Below, piece by piece: positions 15,038 to 22,008 of a DNA stretch of 22,008 nt. A program made the translations under genes and the position numbers. Origin of the DNA: Aquiflexum sp041749095 (lineage in GTDB: Bacteria > Bacteroidota > Bacteroidia > Cytophagales > Cyclobacteriaceae); contig NZ_JBGTCA010000571.1 in the NCBI RefSeq assembly GCF_041749095.1, positions 1-22,008 of the forward strand, in the 5' to 3' direction. The notes beneath the pieces are model-generated. The model saw only the letters and a program-made list of their open reading frames with translations, did no database searches and had not been told where the DNA came from. How positions within the stretch are numbered: position 1 is the first letter of the stretch; the number at the start of each line of letters is the position of its first letter.

Positions 15038-15535
15038 CTAATTCGGAGAATGAAGTCCGATTTTGTTTCCCTCCGAATCAAGAAATATTGCAAAATAACC
15101 ACTTTCGTCTGCATGAAGTGTTTTCGGAACAAGAATTTTCCCACCATTATTTTCAACCTTATCAAGAATGACCTGAAGATCGTCTCCACCATTTAAATAA
15201 ATGTTAACACCATCTGAGGAAGGTTTGTATCCTTCCGCTTTGATGATAACTCCAGGCACCATTTGACCTTCATATGGCAATATTCCCATTTGCATTTCTG
15301 GCATATCCATTTTTTCAATTTTAATGTCCAAAACTGCTTGATAAAAATCGATTGCTCTGGAGATTTCGGTCGCCGGTATCTCAAAGATTGAAATATAACT
15401 TTTCATATTATTGGAGTTTTTAAGAGAGATAAATTCTAATAAATGTCTTTCAGAGTCAGTTTCACTTGGGCTGGGACAAGAAAAAAAACAAAGTCCTATA
15501 AATACTGTCCCAAAATAGAAGCTCTTCTTTACCAT
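15038..15535 (-). CDS. VOC (glyoxalase-like) protein with lipoprotein signal
   Basis: Residues 44-165 are one VOC module like the small lactoylglutathione-lyase-related proteins: SYISIFEIPATEISRAIDFY at the start, VNIYLNGGDDLQVILDKVE in the middle and FLDSEGNKIGLHS at the end, with Glu52 and Glu155 at the usual metal-ligand places. Such proteins normally start at the Met that is residue 44 here (ATG at 15406). In the same frame, however, residues 1-20 form a very convincing lipoprotein signal (MVKKSFYFGTVFIGLCFFSC) followed by an acidic Ser-rich linker, and a promoter ends 14-20 bp upstream of this first ATG. I therefore take 15535 as the start and predict a membrane-anchored VOC protein. Its substrate is unknown. 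Confidence 0.8.
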   Translation of the reverse strand: MVKKSFYFGTVFIGLCFFSCPSPSETDSERHLLEFISLKNSNNMKSYISIFEIPATEISRAIDFYQAVLDIKIEKMDMPEMQMGILPYEGQMVPGVIIKAEGYKPSSDGVNIYLNGGDDLQVILDKVENNGGKILVPKTLHADESGYFAIFLDSEGNKIGLHSPN

Positions 15536-15555
15536 TTTTAATTCGTATTATCCCT

Positions 15556-15582
15556 CAAAGCTAAAATGGGTTTTGGTGTCAA
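15556..15582 (-). promoter_or_regulatory. Bacteroidota promoter for the VOC lipoprotein
   Basis: On the minus strand TTG (15580-15582) is followed after 16 bp by an exact TAnnTTTG box, TAGCTTTG (15556-15563). The transcript would begin near 15549 and include the ATG at 15535, which supports the longer, lipoprotein form. Confidence 0.55.
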
Positions 15583-15602
15583 AATTGTAAAAATGCGACA
15601 CC

Positions 15603-16424
15603 TTAGCTTTTTTTGTATAAAAGTGAGGAAAGAGCCATTTTTTCGTCTTTTAAAAAATCTTTTGGCCTTATTCCTGTAAATTCTTTGAAGTCTTTAACAA
15701 AGTGTGCCTGGTCGTAATATTCATTTTCGTAGGCGATCTCTGTTAATGACTCAGTTGTATGATTGAGCAACATTTGCAGGGTCGCCTGTAAGCGAATTAC
15801 TTTGCTTAATTGTTTTGGGCTTAAACCAATTTGTTTTAAAAAATTCCTTTCTAGCTGTCTTCGCTTTGTTAAATCATCTTTTAGAATAGCATTTAAGGAC
15901 TTACTCCCTTTTGACAAATACATGGTGTCTATAGTATACTTGACAATGTTGTCAATGGTCTTTTTATCACATAGACTATTAAAAAGAAATCCCTCAATAA
16001 CAATTATTCTTTCATTTGTGGTTTTGGCTTGAATAACTTCTTGGCTAAGCTGTTCTGATACTTTATCTCCAAAGAGTTTTCTTAAAGGTGTTTCTTTATT
16101 TCCGAGTTCATTCAGTGGTATGTCAATGAAATTGGCGAAACCATAGGGGTAAAACCGAACAGCAAAGGTGTTCACATATCCAGACGGCTCGATGTAGAAT
16201 TGCTCTGTTATTTGCCCGAGCAACATTTGTCTAGGCTAAATTATGTAATCTTTATCTGAAGTGTACCGCTTGATGTCGTCACCAAGAGTAAAACACATAT
16301 CCACGCAACCATCTGGTAAAATAAGTTGCCTTTAAACATTTTTTTGTTCAGGTACTTCCAAAGTCCAATAGCATTTCACTATTGATTCCAAGTTTGAATG
16401 TGGTTTGAATGTTTGGTAGTCCAT
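15603..16424 (-). pseudogene. AraC-family regulator interrupted by two in-frame stops
   Basis: One continuous frame runs from ATG 16424 to the stop at 15603 (273 codons, the normal length for AraC proteins with a DUF6597-type N-terminus) and is broken by TAA at 16332-16334 and TAG at 16236-16238, with no frameshift. The N-terminal part reads KPHSNLESIVKCYWTLEVPE, then RQLILPDGCVDMCFTLGDD, then after the second stop PRQMLLGQITEQFYIEPSG; all three pieces are conserved family segments. The C-terminal HTH (residues about 190-260 of the repaired protein) has LTEIAYENEYYDQAHFVKDF and FTGIRPKDF. The downstream ATG at 16226 would give a 207-residue protein missing the conserved start of the sensor domain, so it is probably not a real start. 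Confidence 0.88.
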
Positions 16425-16620
16425 TAAATAAAGAGATTTTTATTGTTCTTCTTAGTTATTCTGATAGGAAAATCCATTCTCATATATTGATTGCCATCTT
16501 AACTTTGTCTCCTTCCTGCTCAATATTATTAATGTAATATTAAAATTTGGACAAACATAACTCAATAATTATTGACTATTTTAGGAGTTTAATTCTTGAA
16601 CTCAATCATTATTTAATGCC

Positions 16621-17157
16621 ATGAGGCAAAGTCACAGAATCTTACTTAGGTTATTTTGTTTCTTTGCTGCCATTTTAATGGGGTGCGAACACGAGAATCA
16701 AGTGTTACCTAAAGTTGTTACAACTCCTGTACATGAAATCACCAGATTTTCGGCCCAAAGTGGTGGTGAAGTTGTTCAGGAAGGAACACACTCAGTAATA
16801 GCAAGGGGTGTATGTTGGAATTCTTTTGGCAACCCCACAATTTTGGAAGATACTACCCTGAACAGACATGGACCGGGAACCTTCCAAAGCCATATACTCG
16901 GTTTGCTTCCAAATATTACTTATTTTGTTAGGGCATACTCAATCAGTTCTTCTGGCACTGCATATGGAGAAGAACAAAGGTTTCGGATCAGTACCATTCC
17001 TGAATATCTTCACCCTAAGCTACATTATGAACTGATAACAGACATTGATGGGAATTATTACTATACCATTGGTATCGGTCACTATGTTTGGATGGCACAA
17101 AACTTACGGACGACTCGTTTTTCCAATGGGGACCGGATTGACCATGTACCTGATTAA
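16621..17157 (+). CDS. Lipoprotein with Fn3-like domain and truncated FISUMP domain
   Basis: A 178-residue lipoprotein. The signal ends in the lipobox LMGC with Cys22. Residues 30-125 form the Fn3-like module common in Bacteroidota surface proteins (ARGVCWNSFGNPTI, then LLPNITYFVRAYSISSSGTAYG). From residue 140 the 'Fibrobacter succinogenes major paralogous domain' begins as TDIDGNYYYTIGIG..VWMAQNLRTTRFSNGDRI, but the frame stops at residue 178, before the usual cysteine-, Trp- and Gly-rich core. The following 200 bp in all three frames show no continuation, so the gene is a 3'-truncated version. It may be exposed on the cell surface. Function is unknown. Confidence 0.75.
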   Translation: MRQSHRILLRLFCFFAAILMGCEHENQVLPKVVTTPVHEITRFSAQSGGEVVQEGTHSVIARGVCWNSFGNPTILEDTTLNRHGPGTFQSHILGLLPNITYFVRAYSISSSGTAYGEEQRFRISTIPEYLHPKLHYELITDIDGNYYYTIGIGHYVWMAQNLRTTRFSNGDRIDHVPD

Positions 17158-17320
17158 ATTCAGAAACCATTCCTTTTTAAAATTATTTATTGCAGTATGG
17201 GCCGAACTCATATAACTAGGCTTTTCAATCCCCTAAACAAAAAGCTATTACTTTCATCCCTAAAAATTTTCTAATATCTATTATTGTTCTATCAATTAAG
17301 CCTATGTCTAAAGAAATATT

Positions 17321-17328
17321 TACTTTTG
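17321..17328 (+). promoter_or_regulatory. -7 box (TACTTTTG) for the hemoglobin-plsC-gatC operon
   Basis: An exact TAnnTTTG match 28 bp before the truncated-hemoglobin ATG. A clear TTG at the right distance is not visible. Confidence 0.4.
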
Positions 17329-17356
17329 CCCTTCAAAAAAAAACAAATCACCCCCA

Positions 17357-17731
17357 ATGACAAATCCTGTCCTATCCAACTACCAAAGCCTCGGAGAGGA
17401 AAAGATAAAAACCTTGGTATCACACTTTTATCAAAACGTCAGGAAATCACCAGAATTACTAAAGCTTTATCCCTCAGATTTGGCACCGGCAGAAGAAAGG
17501 TTATTTTTGTTTTTGGTTCAGGTCTTTGGTGGACCACAGACCTATATGGAAAAAAGAGGACATCCCATCCTCAGAAAAAGACATTTTCAGTGGCCCATCG
17601 ACAGTCAAATGAGAAATACCGGGCTCAACTGTATGATAAAGGCAATCGATAGCGTTGAAATGGATCCCAATATAAAAGAGGAAATATTGTCCTATTTTGT
17701 AAAAGCCGCAAACCACATGGTCAATAAATAA
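17357..17731 (+). CDS. Group II-like truncated hemoglobin
   Basis: A 124-residue globin of normal length for the bacterial truncated class. The B helix carries Phe24-Tyr25 (SHFYQNVRKSPEL), with Tyr25 the likely B10 ligand-stabilising Tyr. LYPSDLAPAEERLFLFLVQV and FGGPQTYMEKRGHPILRKRH are family hallmarks, and His76 is the proximal heme ligand. The G helix reads RNTGLNCMIKAI where group II proteins have the almost invariant WL(E/N)CM; the G8 Trp is Gly89 here (codon GGG, one base from TGG). Such proteins bind O2 or NO and are linked to NO detoxification. It starts a plus-strand operon; plsC begins three bases after its stop codon. Confidence 0.9.
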   Translation: MTNPVLSNYQSLGEEKIKTLVSHFYQNVRKSPELLKLYPSDLAPAEERLFLFLVQVFGGPQTYMEKRGHPILRKRHFQWPIDSQMRNTGLNCMIKAIDSVEMDPNIKEEILSYFVKAANHMVNK

Positions 17732-17733
17732 CA

Positions 17734-18495
17734 ATGGTTATAATAAGAAGGATTTATACTGCTTATGCATTTCTGATGTTCTGCATCAGTTTCCTGTTGT
17801 TTTTCCCATTGTTTGTAGTTTGTATTTGGATACCGGGCTGGGAAAAATATGGCAGGAAAGTCAATCAATTCTGGGCTAACCTGTTTTTTATCCTTATATT
17901 CCTTCCTGTTAAAATTGAAGGTAAAGAACATATCAAGAAAGGTCAGTCCTATATATTTGTGTCCAACCATTTCTCCTACTTAGACATCGCCATGATGGGT
18001 TTTATTCCGGGAGATGTGATTTACATTGGAAAGAGTTCTATCGCCAAAGTCCCTCTTTTTGGCTACTATTTCAAGAATTTACATATCGCTGTCAAACGTG
18101 AAAGTATCAAAAGCCGCGGGGAGGTATTACTAAGGTCTAAAAAGGCCATAGACAACCGAAGTAGTATCATCATTTTTCCTGAAGGAGGAATCTGCACGGA
18201 TAATCCACCGGTCATGGCAAGATTCAAGGATGGGGCTTTTAGCCTTGCCATTGACAAACAAATACCCATCATTCCTGTCACTTTATCATTTAATCATTTA
18301 ATTTTGCCTGATGAGGATAGGCTAATGATGAATTTTATCAAAGCCAAAATAGTGATACATGCCCCGATTGAAACCATAGGGAAAAATACCAAGGATGTCA
18401 CCAATCTTAAAGAGAGGTGTTTTACCATCATCCAAAACCAATTGTGGGAAGACAATAAGAAAACAGCCGAAAAATTGAATATAAAAACTTTATGA
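17734..18495 (+). CDS. plsC: 1-acyl-sn-glycerol-3-phosphate acyltransferase
   Basis: A 253-residue PlsC-type enzyme of the inner membrane, transferring an acyl chain to lysophosphatidic acid to make phosphatidic acid. Hydrophobic segments at residues 10-31 and 48-58 anchor it. The catalytic motif NHX4D is Asn78-His79-FSYL-Asp84, and the acceptor-binding motif FPEGG is at 148-152 (IIIFPEGGICTDNPP), with KVPLFGYY and the block III/IV residues around them. The start ATG follows the hemoglobin stop by two bases, and its own end overlaps gatC by four bases (ATGA), so translation is coupled. Confidence 0.92.
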   Translation: MVIIRRIYTAYAFLMFCISFLLFFPLFVVCIWIPGWEKYGRKVNQFWANLFFILIFLPVKIEGKEHIKKGQSYIFVSNHFSYLDIAMMGFIPGDVIYIGKSSIAKVPLFGYYFKNLHIAVKRESIKSRGEVLLRSKKAIDNRSSIIIFPEGGICTDNPPVMARFKDGAFSLAIDKQIPIIPVTLSFNHLILPDEDRLMMNFIKAKIVIHAPIETIGKNTKDVTNLKERCFTIIQNQLWEDNKKTAEKLNIKTL

Positions 18496-18779
18496 AAATA
18501 GATTTAAATACTGTAAAAAAAATGGCCCACCTTGCCAGATTGGAATTCAATGAAGAAGGGGCCGAAAAAATGAAACAGGACATGACCCAAATCCTGGATT
18601 GGGTGGAGCAACTGAATGAAGTGGATACTGAGAGCGTGGAGCCAATCACCACCATGTCATCAGAGGTCAATGTATTGAGAGAAGATGTAGTCGGAGAGCA
18701 CCTTTCACGGGAACGTGGTCTTCAAAATGCACCTCAAAAGGATTCGGACTATTTCAGGGTTCCAAAGGTGTTGGAATAA
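18492..18779 (+). CDS. gatC: Asp-tRNA(Asn)/Glu-tRNA(Gln) amidotransferase subunit C
   Basis: A 95-residue GatC, normal length: KKMAHLARLEFNEEGAEKM at the start, ILDWVEQLNEVDTESVEPIT in the middle and the C-terminal LREDV..YFRVPKVLE that wraps around GatA. It is the small structural subunit of the GatCAB complex that converts mischarged Asp-tRNA(Asn) or Glu-tRNA(Gln) to the amide. gatA and gatB are not in this window. Its stop overlaps the next start by one base (TAATG), so it is translationally coupled to the large membrane protein. Confidence 0.95.
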   Translation: MKIDLNTVKKMAHLARLEFNEEGAEKMKQDMTQILDWVEQLNEVDTESVEPITTMSSEVNVLREDVVGEHLSRERGLQNAPQKDSDYFRVPKVLE

Positions 18780-21589
18780 TGGCTTCAAAAAAGTCCATTG
18801 CATTCCAAAATATCTTTTTGAAAGGCCTTCCTATCTTTATGGCATTGATAGGAGGGCTTTTCTTGTTATTCAGCTTTTTCTTTTGGGAAAGGGGAATTAT
18901 GCCCATACTTCCTGGAATTTTTACAGAGTCCGTTGCTGTCCCGATCAGTTTTGTCCAATTGGCCACGGAATTGATCCCTATTGAATTGGAAAACTTTTTG
19001 TTGTTCCAAAATTTTGAATCATTACCCCCCATCTTTTTTCCGAATATGACACTCCTATACGGAGCGGTGATTTGGTTGCTTTTTAATATTGGTCTAAGCC
19101 TGATAAGTACTTTGAAAAAAATGTATTTTATCGGGGCTACAGCTTTGGTGATTTTCTTATTGGCTTTCAGCGGTATCAATGGGCTGGATATTGGCGGGAT
19201 TTCCAGCAATTATGCATTGATATCTATATTGTTTGGGGTTTTATTGCCAATCGTGCTGATATCCTTCTTTGCAGGAAATTGGGGGATTCTGCCCCGGTTT
19301 ATGGTAATTTTTATATCAGGGACAATAACTCTCTACATTATGGGTGCCGTCTCAAATATTCCGTCTCCATGGATTTGGTTGTCCGAAAACGCTGCTTTTC
19401 CGGCTGCTGTAATTTCCACTTTGTTTTTGCTGCATATCGGTCATGTAATTATTTCAGGCTCTGCTGTATTTTTGATCAAACTCAATAAAGGAACCGGGCT
19501 GAAAATTTCATTTCACTTGATTTTGATCTTCCTTATCTATTTTCTATTGATTCTCTTCACACTGTTGGATACCATGGGAGAGGTCAACCTGCCTTTCCCT
19601 ACCCTTCCGCCAGTTTTATTGATGTTGGTTTGTGGGTTGATCGGAATTTTCATTGTAAGGCTGAAAATAGAACAAACAGATCAGGCTTTTGATGCTCCTG
19701 TAATCGGTGAATCATTTTACTGGACCGGTTTTGCAATCACCGTCTGGACTTGGGGCAGGGCAATTTTTATAGAAAACGAACCTTTATATGAGTTCCTTAA
19801 CCACATTTTCCTCTATAGTCAGCTTTCCCTTTGCCTACTGTTTTTCATTTATCTAATGTCTAATTTCTCCCAGATATTGAACAGCGGAAAGGATGTAGAA
19901 CGGATCCTGTTCAAGCCACAGTATTTTGCATATTTCCACATGCGTATCGGTTCCATTATGGGTCTGGTCATTTTGACGGTATATGCAGACGGAATTATTG
20001 GAAGCCAATTGGCCAGTGCAAGTACCAATATTACCGCTGATTATTATGGTCAGACAGACAGACCATTGGAGGCAGCTATATTGTATGAAAATTCCTGGTT
20101 GCAGTACAGGAGAAATGACAAGGCCAAAAACGCAGCAGCACATTTCCGTTTCAATCTGAAACAACCCCAACAAGGGATGGACCACCTGCTGGAAAGCTTC
20201 AACTACTCCCCTAATGTCCCCAATATCCTTCTGCTAAGTGCTAAAACCCACCAACAGGATAAGGTACTCGATGCACTCTTTTACCTGGAAAAAGGATTGG
20301 AATATTATCCGGGAAACCCTTATCTCATCAACAATATTTCTTTACTCTACTCCAAAATCAATAGACCAATCGATGCCTTGGCCAAGTTGGAGGAAATAAC
20401 CAAAGAAAATATAATAGCACAATCAAATAAATTGGCGCTCCAAATTAAACATGGACTCAAAACGGATGAATCACCTGAAATCCCTGATGATCTGATTTTC
20501 AAAATCAACTACCTGGCGGGGGCAAATAAAAAAGGTGATTTCACGGATTTTGTTCTTGACACACATCAAATCCCTGAAGGATTTTCTCTAAAGGCTGCTC
20601 TCTTCCGAAATCAATGGAGCAACAAGATTGAAACTCCATTGGAAGAGGATTTGATTTTGATGGATAGTCTGGTAGCACTGGAGCAACCCGGATTCGAAGA
20701 AAGGAACTTTCGGGAAACCAGGATTCTCCGGATGCTACAGCAATCTTACATCAATGAAACTCTCAAGTATATCAATGGAACTGCGATGGTCCATCCCGAT
20801 TTTGGTGCTTATTACCATGAAATGGCAGCTAAAATACTTGCGGGACAACTTGATTTTGAAAAAGCTGCAATTGACATCTTAGTGGCTTCAGAAAGCGGAT
20901 TTATAAATTTCAAGCCTTTCCATTTAGCCATTTTATACTTTGGGAATAAAGCTCAGGAAGCAAAAACAATCGAAAGCAAATATGAGGTGTCTTTTCCATC
21001 TTGGATGAAATTTGATTCTGATGGTATTTTGGAAAAAAATGATCTTTCTGAATATTATCAAAAAATAAGCCGCCTACATCAATCCTTGCCCGGGGATTTC
21101 TTAGCTGACCTTGATGCCCTGGACCAAAACATTTTCCAGGAAGAGTTTGCCTATCATATACTTGTCCACAAACTCCATTGGCTTAAAAAACCGGAATTAG
21201 AAAAAGTAAAAAACATCATTACCGCCAAAACCTCCTCAGTCCTCACCAAGGATGATATTGATTCCTGGTATGCATTTGTCCATTCAGATACGGGAAATGG
21301 GCCTTCTGAAAAAATAATGCAGCTATTCCAACTTGACAAGGACTTGGAGAGAAATGCTTATTGGACCCCATTCGTTTGGAAAAAAGTCAATGAAGAAAAT
21401 GATGAACTCAGGAAATACGAGCTTTTACAAGAGGCTATTCAGTTTAATAAGGATCCGTTTTTGTGGATCCAATATGTAAAACAAAGCCGCAAAATCGGGC
21501 TTGACAGCTATGGAAGTACTGCAATGGCTGAAATGCGTGGATGGCTAAGTGCCGAACAAATTGAAAAACTTCAAATGGACAACTTCTAG
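18779..21589 (+). CDS. Large multi-pass membrane protein with C-terminal TPR-like domain, unknown function
   Basis: A 936-residue protein with two halves. Residues 1-405 contain ten to twelve hydrophobic segments (for example 16-36, 91-110, 116-133, 145-165, 173-192, 207-235, 245-263, 278-294, 343-362 and 388-404), so this part is embedded in the membrane. From about 425 on the protein is soluble and helical with TPR-like repeats (EAAILYENSWLQYRRNDKAK, ALFYLEKGLEYYPGNPYLIN, ALAKLEEITKE, KAAIDILVASESGF). No catalytic motif is seen. The start overlaps the gatC stop by one base. The family is seen as 'hypothetical' in Bacteroidota; possibly it links a membrane complex to partner proteins. The strict coupling with plsC and gatC hints at a cell-envelope role, but this is inference. 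Confidence 0.85.
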   Translation: MASKKSIAFQNIFLKGLPIFMALIGGLFLLFSFFFWERGIMPILPGIFTESVAVPISFVQLATELIPIELENFLLFQNFESLPPIFFPNMTLLYGAVIWLLFNIGLSLISTLKKMYFIGATALVIFLLAFSGINGLDIGGISSNYALISILFGVLLPIVLISFFAGNWGILPRFMVIFISGTITLYIMGAVSNIPSPWIWLSENAAFPAAVISTLFLLHIGHVIISGSAVFLIKLNKGTGLKISFHLILIFLIYFLLILFTLLDTMGEVNLPFPTLPPVLLMLVCGLIGIFIVRLKIEQTDQAFDAPVIGESFYWTGFAITVWTWGRAIFIENEPLYEFLNHIFLYSQLSLCLLFFIYLMSNFSQILNSGKDVERILFKPQYFAYFHMRIGSIMGLVILTVYADGIIGSQLASASTNITADYYGQTDRPLEAAILYENSWLQYRRNDKAKNAAAHFRFNLKQPQQGMDHLLESFNYSPNVPNILLLSAKTHQQDKVLDALFYLEKGLEYYPGNPYLINNISLLYSKINRPIDALAKLEEITKENIIAQSNKLALQIKHGLKTDESPEIPDDLIFKINYLAGANKKGDFTDFVLDTHQIPEGFSLKAALFRNQWSNKIETPLEEDLILMDSLVALEQPGFEERNFRETRILRMLQQSYINETLKYINGTAMVHPDFGAYYHEMAAKILAGQLDFEKAAIDILVASESGFINFKPFHLAILYFGNKAQEAKTIESKYEVSFPSWMKFDSDGILEKNDLSEYYQKISRLHQSLPGDFLADLDALDQNIFQEEFAYHILVHKLHWLKKPELEKVKNIITAKTSSVLTKDDIDSWYAFVHSDTGNGPSEKIMQLFQLDKDLERNAYWTPFVWKKVNEENDELRKYELLQEAIQFNKDPFLWIQYVKQSRKIGLDSYGSTAMAEMRGWLSAEQIEKLQMDNF

Positions 21590-21667
21590 AAAGATGAAGC
21601 GTAATGTGACTAAGAAGTTTTTTGAAACAAACTTTTCAGTTAAATTGTCCTTTTAAAATATTTACGG

Positions 21668-22008
21668 ATGACAAAGATTATAGAAACTACAGAAATTAGT
21701 AAAATCTACAAAATGGGTGCTGAGATAGTGCAGGCGTTAAAATCTATATCCATCAATGTCAATAAGGGTGAATATGTTGCTTTTATGGGACCTTCAGGTT
21801 CAGGCAAGTCCACTTTGATGAACATCATTGGTTGTCTTGACTCCCCTACTTCGGGGAATTACGTCTTAAATGGAAAAGATGTAAGTGACATGTCAGAGAA
21901 TGAACTGGCTGAAATCAGGAACAAAGAGATCGGCTTCGTTTTCCAGACATTCAATTTATTGCCAAGAGCAACATGCCTTGACAATGTGGCTTTACCATTA
22001 ATTTATGC
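21668..22008 (+). CDS. ABC transporter ATP-binding protein, LolD/MacB type (partial)
   Basis: The first 113 residues of an ATPase cut by the right window edge. The Walker A motif GPSGSGKST is at about residues 41-49 and the Q loop reads GFVFQTFNLLPRATCLDNV, the pattern of the MacB/LolD/FtsE group that works with FtsX-like permeases in lipoprotein release, efflux or cell-envelope signalling. The start ATG is 78 bp after the TPR protein's stop, in a gap without a terminator, so the transcripts may run together. Confidence 0.93.
   Translation, partial: MTKIIETTEISKIYKMGAEIVQALKSISINVNKGEYVAFMGPSGSGKSTLMNIIGCLDSPTSGNYVLNGKDVSDMSENELAEIRNKEIGFVFQTFNLLPRATCLDNVALPLIY

Noticed and set aside
16236..16334. 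Possible stop-codon recoding (TAA and TAG read as Gln) in the AraC gene
   Set aside because: Genes throughout the window end normally at TAA and TAG, so the two stops are better read as mutations.
1..22008. CRISPR arrays, tRNA or rRNA genes, phage or toxin-antitoxin modules
   Set aside because: Looked for and not seen; no regularly spaced repeats, cloverleaf sequences or matching proteins.

Overview
The window looks like a chromosomal segment of a Bacteroidota species, most likely order Cytophagales and near Cyclobacteriaceae (the family is inference). Evidence: several promoter-like boxes fit the Bacteroidota pattern TTG-N16..18-TAnnTTTG; starts lack Shine-Dalgarno sequences; and the content is typical of the phylum (LytS/LytTR two-component pair, lipoproteins with Fn3-like and FISUMP domains, M1 peptidase, NfeD protease, IS66 element).

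Layout. (1) 1-2831: a divergent pair, an M1-family metallopeptidase (minus, cut by the left edge) and a full-length NfeD/ClpP-class membrane serine protease (plus). (2) 3025-7272: an accessory stretch with a DUF1801-like fragment, a lysine-rich unknown protein, an orphan plus-strand terminator, an alpha/beta hydrolase with Asp nucleophile, an SDR oxidoreductase, a 23-bp tandem duplication and an ankyrin-repeat gene with a one-base frameshift. (3) 7307-9609: a complete IS66-family element (tnpA-tnpB-tnpC) with imperfect terminal inverted repeats and an exact 8-bp target duplication; it sits 26 bp upstream of the ankyrin start codon. (4) 9631-13026: four minus-strand genes that all encode exported proteins (two lipoproteins, a tiny Arg-rich secreted protein and a propeller-like secreted protein), divergent from (5) 13219-14948, a LytS-type histidine kinase and a LytTR response regulator. 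(6) 15038-17157: a VOC protein with a lipoprotein signal, an AraC-family regulator killed by two in-frame stops, and a lipoprotein whose FISUMP domain is cut short. (7) 17357-21589: a tightly packed plus-strand operon of truncated hemoglobin, PlsC acyltransferase, GatC and a 936-residue membrane/TPR protein. (8) 21668-end: the start of a LolD/MacB-type ABC ATPase.

The middle of the window (about 3-17 kb) reads as a region of insertion and gene decay between more conserved housekeeping blocks. The most system-like unit is the kinase/regulator pair diverging from the all-exported four-gene cluster. I found no CRISPR array, tRNA, rRNA, phage or plasmid module.
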